From positions 1 through 64,000 of the forward strand of contig JAGASK010000033.1 in NCBI GenBank assembly GCA_017621815.1: DNA of 64,000 nucleotides, in the 5' to 3' direction. This document shows positions 1-7,579 of the stretch, one piece after another. The first letter of the stretch is position 1. Every line of letters starts with the position of its first letter. Made by a program: the position numbers and the translations under genes. Under the pieces are notes generated by a model. The model was not told where the DNA came from. It made no database searches and saw nothing but the letters and a program-made list of their open reading frames with translations. Origin of the DNA: Lachnospiraceae bacterium (GTDB lineage Bacteria > Bacillota > Clostridia > Lachnospirales > Lachnospiraceae).

Positions 1-260
1 ACCTCTTTGAAAGTGCCGCTGATATGCAATGTCCGGTTATGAAGCGAGTGATTCTCGTTCAGAAGGAGAGCGCGAAGGAACACCTCAAGGAACTCCGTCG
101 TTTCATGAATGCCGTTTTTCAGATCGTTATAGTTTGCCCTGACAAGTGAATTCCGAAAATACCATGCGTTCTCGGCAAAAATGTCATTCGTTACGTCAAA
201 GCCCAGCGTACGCAGATACTTGATGAAGAATACTGCCGTTGTTCTGGTATTACCTTCATC
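1..260 (-). pseudogene. Fic family protein, C-terminal fragment (broken in the active-site motif, runs off left edge)
   Basis: Reading the minus strand from about 257 to 1 gives an uninterrupted peptide starting EGNTRTTAVFFIKYLRTLGF and continuing through an AENAWYFRNSLVRANYNDL stretch to the window edge. Fic enzymes, which AMPylate or otherwise modify target proteins, carry HPFxxGN(G/T)R. Only the second half (EGNTR) remains, and one codon upstream an in-frame TAA (263-261) closes the frame. The HPFR half and everything N-terminal to it are absent. The adjoining 261-383 is AT-rich and has no gene. I read this as a recombination break through the catalytic motif, so the fragment should be inactive. 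The fragment continues past base 1, so its C-terminus is not visible. The family call is confident from the conserved block after the motif. Confidence 0.75.
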
Positions 261-351
261 TTATGTCAAGTATGGGACAAAATTTTATCAATTCTTCTGT
301 ATCTCATTTTATAATCCACCGTTTCATAATATCCTAATTATAAAATCTTGC

Positions 352-362
352 ATTTATGATAT
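352..362. other. Possible third rlmH-like attachment core
   Basis: The 11-nt string ATTTATGATAT is identical, in the same orientation, to bases 13538-13548 in the 3' end of rlmH. It lies about 90 bp from the point where the Fic gene is cut. The flanking bases do not continue the match. It may be a degenerate attachment site or chance in AT-rich DNA. Confidence 0.25.
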
Positions 363-383
363 ACCTAAGTTTATATGCTCCTC

Positions 384-896
384 TTAGTCAATTGAATATC
401 GATACCCTGGAGACTGAACTAAATCATTATCTGTTATATATGTTTTGTAAACACTTTGTATAGTTAACCTATGTTTTCGTGGATCAAAAGGGGTCTCCAA
501 AATACTTTGGCTCATTCTAATTAACATATTTGAAAACTGGTTCCCTAATGTCATGAAATCACAATCAACAATTACACCGCTTGTATTATTTACCAAAGCT
601 ATGAATAAAGGTAATCCTTTTCCTTCAGGTAAAAACTCTGGCAACTCCGTTTTCATTAAATATGGCGAAAACGGAGCCGCTGCCCATGGATTGTTTTTCG
701 TCTTAACTGCAAAAAAAATCACGTTATTAAATTTCTGACACCAAAAATCATAATGACCACCCAGCTTAAATGACCGTAACTGCAATGGACTCATATTGAA
801 AATTAATGTCGCACTTTCACTCCCCATATCAAACATAATTCCCGTATCCATGCCTTTAAACTGTTTAAGTATTGTCCCTACTTGCAAGATTTGCAT
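384..896 (-). CDS. Hypothetical protein, 170 aa
   Basis: Not recognised. The start at 896 has a good ribosome site (GGAGGG, 5-6 bases before the ATG). The protein is soluble-looking, with no signal peptide or membrane segment, and alternates short hydrophobic strands with loops, including IVDCDFMTLGNQFSNMLIRM near residue 110. It begins 15 bases after the stop of the NucS-like nuclease gene on the same strand, so the two are probably cotranscribed. The local DNA is clearly AT-rich, like the nuclease gene. The context (nuclease, phosphoesterase, recombinase remnant, McrBC) suggests an accessory or defence role, but nothing in the sequence gives a function. Confidence 0.6.
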   Translation of the reverse strand: MQILQVGTILKQFKGMDTGIMFDMGSESATLIFNMSPLQLRSFKLGGHYDFWCQKFNNVIFFAVKTKNNPWAAAPFSPYLMKTELPEFLPEGKGLPLFIALVNNTSGVIVDCDFMTLGNQFSNMLIRMSQSILETPFDPRKHRLTIQSVYKTYITDNDLVQSPGYRYSID

Positions 897-911
897 GATA
901 TCCCTCCATTT

Positions 912-2648
912 TCATATATAAAATAAACCATTTTCACTATTTTTTAATGCTAACGAAAGTTCCTTCATAAATTCCGTCTCTTCCTGTATGAACTGCTCAT
1001 AACTATGTTGCAAGATATCGGAATCTATCGAGCATTCAATATACGAATCACGTAAGAAATCATATTTTTTATAAATCGGCGGCTCATTACAATAATGGAG
1101 AATCTGATAGTTATTTCCATCTAAATGTACAGGGAAATAATTCAGAATTATCTCCTTATACACAGTACATTCAAATCCCATATCATATGCAATTTCTAAA
1201 TTATCCTCACGATAACCATCAAACATAGCACCTATTCGCAAGTGCGCTATTGAATTATCATAATATTTTTCTATTATTTTACTAAACGGCAATGATTTAT
1301 GTGTTTTCTCATAAATACAAAGATATTTTATTTGTTCTATTTTCTTCTCTATTGAGTCAAATGTACGATAAAGCAGAATCGTTCTGGGCAATAACGAGTC
1401 AGGTGTTTTATCTATTGAATACAGATATAAATATTTTAATATAGACATTTGATCTACATATTTTATACAACCATCTGAAGTCTGAATCTGTTGATTCTCG
1501 ACATCTTCCAGAACTTGCAACAGTGGAATTCTCCAGTATGAATTGCATTCCAGATATTGCTTCAAAATTTGCTGTGCATGGTGAACACTAGAACGATTAT
1601 CTGTTTTAAACTTCAAACACACCTTCCGCCTGTCAGTTGTTTCATTTCCAAGTAATTCCTTTTTTATTGTCTCATTTGATAAAAAATGATTTTGCTCATA
1701 AACGGAACCACGAATAAGTTCTTCTATTTTCCATCCACTCTCATTTATATACGCTGATAATTTTGCAGGTTCACCAATCTCAATATAACTCCAATTCATC
1801 CCAAAATCCCATATGTCATGATATAAAGCCTTATTATGCAAATAAAACAGTGGTACCTCTTCCGCAGTTTCATATCCTTCTTTAACAATGATTCTCTGAA
1901 TTTCATAGCTATCTTTAATCATTATCAAAAGTTCATCTTGAGAATGACTTTTAGTGGCAATGCAAAGAAAATAAAGTGGTGATTGATATTCGTCTACTGA
2001 AATACTTATACCAAGATTTTGCTCCATTTGACTCATTGCTTTTTTTTCATTAACTTCAAAATTTTCAGGAGCTTTCAACTTTAGAACTATGTAACTACCA
2101 TACTCTCTTTTTTTATAATAATTTTTAACAAAAGAACACATTTTTTCAACAGTTTTTTCATTCCTACACCAAAGAAAAAGCATACAATCACTAAAAATTC
2201 TACCAGAAGACACTTCTACTTGTTGGATTTTCTCGATTTTTTTAATATCATTTTCATCATTTATGAAAATCTGATAACCTTCCAAATTCATATATGACTG
2301 AGCATAAAAACTGGAAAATGGTATGAGCAATTCGGTCCAATCAGTCGCAACCAGCATCAAACGTATTTCCGATGGAGACATGCCAAATTGCATTTGAAGA
2401 TACTCTGAATATTTAATTAACTCATGGATTGCTTCTCGTGTTGTTGAGCGCCTTGTTTTCAATTCAATTACTACAGCGCATCCATACCTATCTTTTGCCA
2501 GTATATCAATAAATCCTCTGGTTCCATAAGCTGGAGCTTTCAAATAACACTCTTTTTCACATAACACTAATCCATCTTCGATTTTATATAGATTATTACA
2601 AAGTTTATCTCGAATCAAATGTTCATCAATTGTTTTTACATATTTCAT
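912..2648 (-). CDS. NucS-like PD-(D/E)XK nuclease-domain protein, 578 aa
   Basis: Residues 1-145 resemble the endonuclease NucS / DUF91 fold. RGFIDILAKD (D48) is followed by VVIELKTRR (E62-L-K64), the spaced acidic-ExK triad of this nuclease superfamily. The remaining ~430 residues match no family I recognise; they are rich in charged and aromatic residues, lack membrane segments and may form a recognition or effector region. I chose the ATG at 2648 because TTAAGGAG lies about 8 bases upstream and this removes a 38-base overlap with the phosphoesterase gene; an upstream in-frame start at 2699 is less likely. The gene sits between the phosphoesterase (13-base gap) and the 170-aa gene (15-base gap), all on the minus strand. 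DNA-end or branched-DNA cleavage is inference from the fold only. Confidence 0.65.
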   Translation of the reverse strand: MKYVKTIDEHLIRDKLCNNLYKIEDGLVLCEKECYLKAPAYGTRGFIDILAKDRYGCAVVIELKTRRSTTREAIHELIKYSEYLQMQFGMSPSEIRLMLVATDWTELLIPFSSFYAQSYMNLEGYQIFINDENDIKKIEKIQQVEVSSGRIFSDCMLFLWCRNEKTVEKMCSFVKNYYKKREYGSYIVLKLKAPENFEVNEKKAMSQMEQNLGISISVDEYQSPLYFLCIATKSHSQDELLIMIKDSYEIQRIIVKEGYETAEEVPLFYLHNKALYHDIWDFGMNWSYIEIGEPAKLSAYINESGWKIEELIRGSVYEQNHFLSNETIKKELLGNETTDRRKVCLKFKTDNRSSVHHAQQILKQYLECNSYWRIPLLQVLEDVENQQIQTSDGCIKYVDQMSILKYLYLYSIDKTPDSLLPRTILLYRTFDSIEKKIEQIKYLCIYEKTHKSLPFSKIIEKYYDNSIAHLRIGAMFDGYREDNLEIAYDMGFECTVYKEIILNYFPVHLDGNNYQILHYCNEPPIYKKYDFLRDSYIECSIDSDILQHSYEQFIQEETEFMKELSLALKNSENGLFYI

Positions 2649-2661
2649 TTCAGTCTGCTCC

Positions 2662-3375
2662 TTAACTCTCCATTCCACAAAACACCCCAAAATTCTCAAA
2701 CATTATCTCCACCCTCCCCACCTTCTTCTCCGTATGATAATGCCCGCAGTACCACTTCTGGTAATCCAGCCTGTCCTCAATCCCATCCAGCCACTCTTCC
2801 GTAGACTTGTCCACCTTACTCTGGTCCACCCCGGCCATGAACACCTCCACCGGCTCATACTTCAACGGCGTAGTATGGCTCAGCACCACATCCACCTTCC
2901 ACTCCATTTTATCAAGCTGGCTCTCCACATACCGTTTGATCTCATCAGACGGCTGTTCATCCGGCCACCAAGCATATCCATATATCAGCCGGATCATTTT
3001 ATCAATACTGTAAGCACCACCCATGACAATGGTCTGCTTCCCATCTAAATCAAACACTTCCCCATCCTTCGCAAAAAGCAGATTCGGATACTCTTCCTCA
3101 TAATACACAGTACCGCCACGCCACTGTTTTTCCCGATAACTGTCTATGGTCTGCGGTCTCTGCTCATGGTTCCCATGGATGCAGAAAAGCGTAATCGGCA
3201 GGGATTCCAGGAACCTTTTCTTTACACAGTCACGGTTCCATCCGCTAAAGTTAATCCCCGCATCACCTAAAATAATCAATATATCTTCACGGCTTGTCCC
3301 GAATCTCTCACAGAATGTCTCTATGCGCCCGAACTGCCCATGGGTATCTCCTGTTATGTAAATCATTCCATTCAT
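2662..3375 (-). CDS. Calcineurin-like metallophosphoesterase, 237 aa
   Basis: The classic metal-ligand blocks appear in order: GDTHG (9-13), GDAG (37-40), GNHE (67-70), SHTTP (about 165) and GHYH (about 212). These coordinate a dinuclear metal centre that hydrolyses phosphomono- or diesters. The length fits a stand-alone bacterial enzyme. The protein has no signal peptide and should be cytoplasmic. It is the first gene of a tight minus-strand group with the NucS-like nuclease and the 170-aa protein. The coding DNA is visibly more GC-rich than those two genes, hinting at a separate origin. The substrate cannot be told from sequence. Related phosphoesterases occur both as housekeeping enzymes and in mobile-element cargo. 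Confidence 0.85.
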   Translation of the reverse strand: MNGMIYITGDTHGQFGRIETFCERFGTSREDILIILGDAGINFSGWNRDCVKKRFLESLPITLFCIHGNHEQRPQTIDSYREKQWRGGTVYYEEEYPNLLFAKDGEVFDLDGKQTIVMGGAYSIDKMIRLIYGYAWWPDEQPSDEIKRYVESQLDKMEWKVDVVLSHTTPLKYEPVEVFMAGVDQSKVDKSTEEWLDGIEDRLDYQKWYCGHYHTEKKVGRVEIMFENFGVFCGMES

Positions 3376-3435
3376 CCTTTCCGGATGCCTGCCCTCCGGC
3401 AGACATCCTCATTATACCATCACTATCCCTGCATT

Positions 3436-4894
3436 TCACCTAAAATCTTTTCGTAAAATCTTTTCGTAAACATCCTGATGCTTCCAGGTTACTTCCAGCC
3501 TGTCTTCACCCATCACTTTTGCACTCTCAATCAAAGATGCCATCACCGCTTTATCAAACTGTTCCAGATGCAGATATTTCTTTATTCCAAATGCTTCACC
3601 ATATTTCCGCTGGCTGTCATCTTCCACAAGCTCCTGTGCTTCCAGTTCCGCTGCTGCCGCAGATAACTCCTGCCGCCGCAGATCAGACGCTTTTTTCCGT
3701 TCCAGGAACATCTCCCGTGTGAGCTTTCCTTCCTTATAGCTTTCGTAATCAGAGACTTTCGCCTCTTCCAGCCGCCTGATCTCTGCCCTCATGCTCCCGA
3801 CGTCCTTGCCTTTCTTTGGCTTATTCTTCTATTCTTTCAGCATCTGTTCTGCCGTCACCAGAAGCTGTGCCTGCGTCCGTACAAGCTCTACCAGTGTCTG
3901 CTCCGCCATATCTTTCCGTATCTTTACCTCACTGCATGGGCTGTCCCGGTGCATCCTCCCCGTTAGGCAGTACATAAAACCGTCCTGCAGCTTCCTCGGT
4001 CTGAGTGTCAGCCCGCAGTGCGGGCATACGATCACGGAAAAATTCTTCTTCGTGGATGGGTTCTTTTTCTTTCCCTGCACCACGTCCCTAATATTGGCAT
4101 TTGCCCGGTCAAATTCCTCCTGTGTCACGATTCCCTCATGGGTATTTCTGACCACGATCCACTGGGATTTATCCACGCCCACCTGACGTTTGGAATCAAA
4201 GCTCTCGTATACTTTCTTGTGTCCCACCATATACCCAGCATACCGTTCATCACGGATGAGCTTTGCCACCATAGAGGTATTCCAGCCGCCCTTTTTCCCG
4301 TCCGGGAACCAGCCTCGTGTGCAGTCCCTCCGCTGTTTATATATAGCTGCTGTCGGCACGTTTTCCTCATTCAGTATCTTGACAACCTCTTTCCTCTGCA
4401 TCCCATCCCCGACCATCAGAAAAATCCTCCGGACGATTGCCGCTGCTTCTTCATCTATCACCAGCTTATGCACATCCTTTGGGTCCTTCTGATATCCGAA
4501 AATCCCATAGGGACCGATATATTCCCCACGTTTTATCCGTGTATTCACCGCACTTTTCACTTTATTGGAAAGGTCCCTGCTATAAAGGTTGTAGACCAGA
4601 TTCTTAAAAGCCACATCCCCCCGCCTGTCTGCCCGATAAAGGAATCGCTGTCATAACCGTCATTCACAGAAATACCCGGATGCCTAGGAAGGGGAATACC
4701 TGCTCCAGCAGGTTCCCGACTTCCACATAATTTCTCCCAAGCCGTGACAGGTCCTTCACCACAATGCTGCCGATTTTTCCCATCCGGCACTGCTCCACCA
4801 TCTTTTGGAAACCAGGGCGTTCAAAGTTCCGACCCGTGTACCCATCGTCTATGTAAACGCTGTCTTTGATACAAGGGAAATCCCCAATAAACAA
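3436..4894 (-). pseudogene. Large serine recombinase, decayed
   Basis: Three collinear pieces rebuild one site-specific serine recombinase. 4894-4664 holds the rear of the resolvase domain (DDGYTGRNFERPGF, VKDLSRLGRNY). 4664-3829 holds the recombinase domain and zinc ribbon (RIKRGEYIGPYGIFGY, CPHCGLTL, ending CS at the last ligand). 3792-3436 is the C-terminal coiled coil. The breaks are a 1-base loss near 4671-4673 (IRVFL-stop versus expected IR-ISVND), a frameshift in the C6 run 4617-4622, and an in-frame TAG at 3831-3829 within LKE-stop-KNKPKK. The N-terminus with the catalytic serine is missing upstream of 4894. Such enzymes move integrative elements, including SCC-type and Tn4451-like ones. 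This copy cannot be active. Confidence 0.85.
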
Positions 4895-4936
4895 GGGCTT
4901 TCAGCGGTTTTGCGCCGCCGGAAGCCCTCTTTTTTT
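4894..4936 (+). terminator. Hairpin plus T-run beside the recombinase remnant
   Basis: AGGGCTT (4894-4900) pairs with AAGCCCT (4922-4928), with an inner CGG/CCG pairing, followed by a run of seven T. It has the form of an intrinsic terminator on the plus strand, but no plus-strand gene precedes it, so it is probably a relic of the lost part of the element. It marks where the recombinase homology stops. Confidence 0.45.
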
Positions 4937-5019
4937 ATGCTCATTTTCAGTTTTCCGATGACTTTGCCCGTGAGAATTTGAACCAGGCTGAAACCTTGAT
5001 TTGAACCCTCCCGATAAAA

Positions 5020-5070
5020 AATCAAAAGGTATAGGCAAAATCAAAATGTGTGAGGAATAATCAAATAGTA
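5020..5070. repeat. Three short direct repeats, ATCAAA-type, 19-20 bp period
   Basis: ATCAAAAGGTATAG (from 5021), ATCAAAATGTGTGAG (from 5040) and ATCAAATAGTATAG (from 5060) are spaced 19 and 20 bp apart, about two helical turns. They lie in the gene-free stretch 4937-5076, between the recombinase remnant and the end of the zinc-ribbon gene. They could be protein-binding iterons of a former element or simple AT-rich coincidence. Confidence 0.35.
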
Positions 5071-5076
5071 TAGACA

Positions 5077-5286
5077 TTATGCCGTAGTGTGGTTATTGCC
5101 GTCAGAATTGTTATTTACAAGCGCAACCGCACTAAGTGCTGTCATCGCAAGACCGCCGACAATTCCACCAACCTGTCCCACCTTATTCCGTCCTTCAAGT
5201 ACGCACCTTCTGCAAAAGGGCAGCTTTTCATCAAGGAGCAATTTCCCACAAGATTTGCAACGGCATTCTTTCTCTTCATTATTCAT
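5077..5286 (-). CDS. Zinc-ribbon small membrane protein, 69 aa
   Basis: The N-terminal half has two CxxC pairs (CKSCGKLL, FCRRC) forming a probable zinc ribbon. A glycine/alanine-rich hydrophobic segment follows (VGGIVGGLAMTALSAVAL), then a polar tail NNNSDGNNH. I chose the ATG at 5286, which overlaps the stop of the 358-aa gene by 8 bases (ATGAATAA), a typical coupled start. An in-frame start at 5304 would lie inside that gene. The membrane segment suggests it anchors something at the membrane. It is the last gene of the McrB-to-here minus-strand run. Family not recognised. Confidence 0.6.
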   Translation of the reverse strand: MNNEEKECRCKSCGKLLLDEKLPFCRRCVLEGRNKVGQVGGIVGGLAMTALSAVALVNNNSDGNNHTTA

Positions 5287-6355
5287 TTTCCGAACCCTCC
5301 ACATCTATGTAAAAGACATCCTTATCTTTTTGCGTCAGCATGGTTTCATAGGAATCAATAACTCCAAGCATCTGCTTGGGCTTCTCAAGCCAGAAGTCAA
5401 CATTCTCCTCGTCATAAGGATAGTTTTTATGGATTAACTCTAAAGCTGTGTACTTTCCGTCTCCAAGTTTCCGCTCTGCCAACGTTTGAAGCTGATAGCG
5501 ATATTCACCGAGAATACGATTTGCATCGTCCGCTTTGCCACGGTAATTAAACAGATACACCCTCAACCCAACATACCGCGGGATCATCTGCATATCCTCG
5601 TTGATATATGAGAGAATTGAGTCAATGGCCTTAACGCTTGCGAAGGGCCCTTTTATCTCCGCTAAAGCCTTAACCTGCGCATTAACATCTGAATATAAGT
5701 CGGTGAGACCTTCCATTAAATATGTGTCTGCCTCTTTTAAATATAGTTCTCGTTCCTCTTCTGATGCCGTGGCTGCGAGCATTATTTTATCTCTTGCGTA
5801 AATGAACTTATTACTCAAAGCCTCACGTCGAGTAAAATCAATCATACCTTTTACATCTCTGCCGATGTCTTCAATTTGAGAAGATATCCTTTGAAGAGAT
5901 GCCTGCATAGATAATGTTGAAATGTCTGAAAGAACGCTTGAAGGATTTACCGCCTTCTTCAATGTGAAGAATTTTACCAAGTGTTCATTCTCGTCCAATA
6001 TGGCAGGACGAAGATTGCCCGCAACCTCTCTGGACTGCCCAACATGATAGATTCCTTCTTTAAGTCCATCAATAATGTCCTGGCTGAAATGAGAATAGTC
6101 TGCAACAAGCATTCCCATTTTAGATATGTCGAAACCGCCTTTAATAGCGGCAGCTATTTCACCGACGAAACCCTCAATATTATGGAACACCTCCCACGCT
6201 GTATCAGCTCTCATTTCAGTCTCAATCTTTCCGATGAACACTTCAAAGAAGTCAGACATAGCCAGCAGATCGGTTCCTTTTTTATCTTCCTCTTCAGTAA
6301 AGATGTTCAGCAGCTCGCCCTTACCGGCTTCTATGATTTCATTGTTCTCTGCCAT
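5279..6355 (-). CDS. Hypothetical protein, 358 aa, alpha-helical
   Basis: Not recognised. The start at 6355 follows a strong ribosome site (AAGGAGAACGTGT-ATG). The protein is acidic and mostly helical, with no signal peptide. It has a glycine-containing amphipathic stretch (VGEIAAAIKGGFDISKMG, around 65-82) and a later heptad-like helix (ISTLSMQASLQRISSQIEDI), so it may be a scaffold or coiled-coil adaptor. Its stop overlaps the start of the zinc-ribbon membrane gene, implying coupled translation. It lies 82 bases downstream of the ADP-ribosylglycohydrolase gene in the same direction. The conserved gene packing with McrBC is the main clue to a defence-island role, which is inference. Confidence 0.6.
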   Translation of the reverse strand: MAENNEIIEAGKGELLNIFTEEEDKKGTDLLAMSDFFEVFIGKIETEMRADTAWEVFHNIEGFVGEIAAAIKGGFDISKMGMLVADYSHFSQDIIDGLKEGIYHVGQSREVAGNLRPAILDENEHLVKFFTLKKAVNPSSVLSDISTLSMQASLQRISSQIEDIGRDVKGMIDFTRREALSNKFIYARDKIMLAATASEEERELYLKEADTYLMEGLTDLYSDVNAQVKALAEIKGPFASVKAIDSILSYINEDMQMIPRYVGLRVYLFNYRGKADDANRILGEYRYQLQTLAERKLGDGKYTALELIHKNYPYDEENVDFWLEKPKQMLGVIDSYETMLTQKDKDVFYIDVEGSENE

Positions 6356-6437
6356 ACACGTTCTCCTTTAGGATTATTACTTGTTTGCTACTCCCTGTTT
6401 GATGCAACAAGCCCATTCAGGCTAAATACCCCCACAA

Positions 6438-7295
6438 TCAGTCTCTTGAAATAAACTTCTTCCACCTTCTGAGTACGTCCTTCAGCGGCTCATCCAGATA
6501 GGAATAGGCCTTGTTCTTAATCCAGTCAGGGATGCCGTATGCCGCCTCTGCTATGCTGCCTGTGATTGCAGCAAGGGTATCGCTATCACCTCCGAGAGAA
6601 ATAGCATTTCGTATTGCATCCTCAAAGTCTGTGCTTTCCAAAAATGCGATAATAGCTTGCGGAACAGTATTCTGGCAGATCTCATTGAAGCGGTATGTCG
6701 GACGGATTTCATCCAGGGTGTGGGAAAGGTCATATCCGTATTCCTGCTCAATATGCTCTTTGATGCGCTTTTTACATTCAGTTGGATCATCATTGATAGG
6801 CTGCTCATAGTCGCCATAATAGCCACCAAAATAATAACGGCACATGAAGATTGCATCGGCTGTTGCCATAGCGCCTTTGATGCCCTCCGGGTGGTTATGT
6901 GTTACCTCTGCAGACATCTGCGCACCAGCTCTGCCATTGGACGGCCACATACCTGTTCTTGCACAAAAACCACAATCCATCACCCATGCGCAGGGTGAAA
7001 CACGCATCGCAGAACCGTTGCTGTAACTATTGTACGGTTCACGGTCATCGGAAAATACCCATGTACCAAATCTACCGCCATATCCGGCATCCGGATACAT
7101 TCTGCCATATTTCTTCATTGCATCGATGAAGTCATCCCTTTGCCCACCGTTCATGATGGCTTCTGCAACAGCACAGGTCATGACGGTATCATCTGTAAAA
7201 AAACAGTCGTCACGGAACAAAGGAAAATCCTTCGTTTTTATATTGTGCCGCTCGTAGACAGAGCCTACGATATCGCCGACTATTGCTCCAAGCAT
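6438..7295 (-). CDS. ADP-ribosylglycohydrolase family protein, 285 aa
   Basis: Belongs to the DraG / ADP-ribosylglycohydrolase family, which removes ADP-ribose from proteins or small molecules using a binuclear Mg centre. The signature blocks are present: GAIVGDIVGSVYE (3-15), FTDDTVMT (33-40, metal ligands) and SLGGDSDTLAAITGSIAEA near residue 232. The length matches the family. A ribosome site AAAGGTGG precedes the start. It follows the 87-aa zinc protein by 3 bases and precedes the 358-aa unknown, so it is part of the McrBC-led unit. No ADP-ribosyltransferase partner is seen nearby. The hydrolase could reverse a self- or phage-directed modification, but that is speculation. Confidence 0.9.
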   Translation of the reverse strand: MLGAIVGDIVGSVYERHNIKTKDFPLFRDDCFFTDDTVMTCAVAEAIMNGGQRDDFIDAMKKYGRMYPDAGYGGRFGTWVFSDDREPYNSYSNGSAMRVSPCAWVMDCGFCARTGMWPSNGRAGAQMSAEVTHNHPEGIKGAMATADAIFMCRYYFGGYYGDYEQPINDDPTECKKRIKEHIEQEYGYDLSHTLDEIRPTYRFNEICQNTVPQAIIAFLESTDFEDAIRNAISLGGDSDTLAAITGSIAEAAYGIPDWIKNKAYSYLDEPLKDVLRRWKKFISRD

Positions 7296-7298
7296 ATA

Positions 7299-7562
7299 TC
7301 AAAACCACCTTTCTCGCATCGCTCCCAAGAATTCATCTGTAAACGGATACCCAGCACTTTCCGGCAAAATTGCATCTATGCCACAGTATGGGCATATAGC
7401 TGTCGCTTCTTCGCCTTCATCCAGTTCAGGACACCATTCCACGATCTCAGACGGTGAAAATACCTTGAGACAATAGAAGCAGCCGCATTTACTGTCTTCC
7501 CTAAGTATATCCTTATTGAATCTTGCCGCTTCATGTGCGGCGGTTAAGTCATATTTTTCCAT
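7299..7562 (-). CDS. Small zinc-ribbon cytoplasmic protein, 87 aa
   Basis: Carries CGCFYCLKVF and CPYCGIDAILPES, two cysteine pairs spaced as in a zinc ribbon, plus a WCPELDEGEEA linker. Small proteins of this type occur widely in gut bacteria, often labelled cytoplasmic protein, without known function. The ATG at 7562 has GAGG about 6 bases upstream; the alternative at 7574 is a TTG. It sits 17 bases after mcrC and 3 bases before the glycohydrolase gene, so all three are almost certainly on one transcript. Confidence 0.7.
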   Translation of the reverse strand: MEKYDLTAAHEAARFNKDILREDSKCGCFYCLKVFSPSEIVEWCPELDEGEEATAICPYCGIDAILPESAGYPFTDEFLGAMRERWF

Positions 7563-7579
7563 ATTCTGCCTCAAACATA

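Noticed and set aside
1240-1270. Further TATCATAA-like strings inside the nuclease gene
   Set aside because: They lie within coding sequence and lack the flanking match to rlmH.
4018-4656. 212-residue plus-strand frame over the recombinase remnant
   Set aside because: It is antisense to recognisable recombinase sequence and has no independent support.
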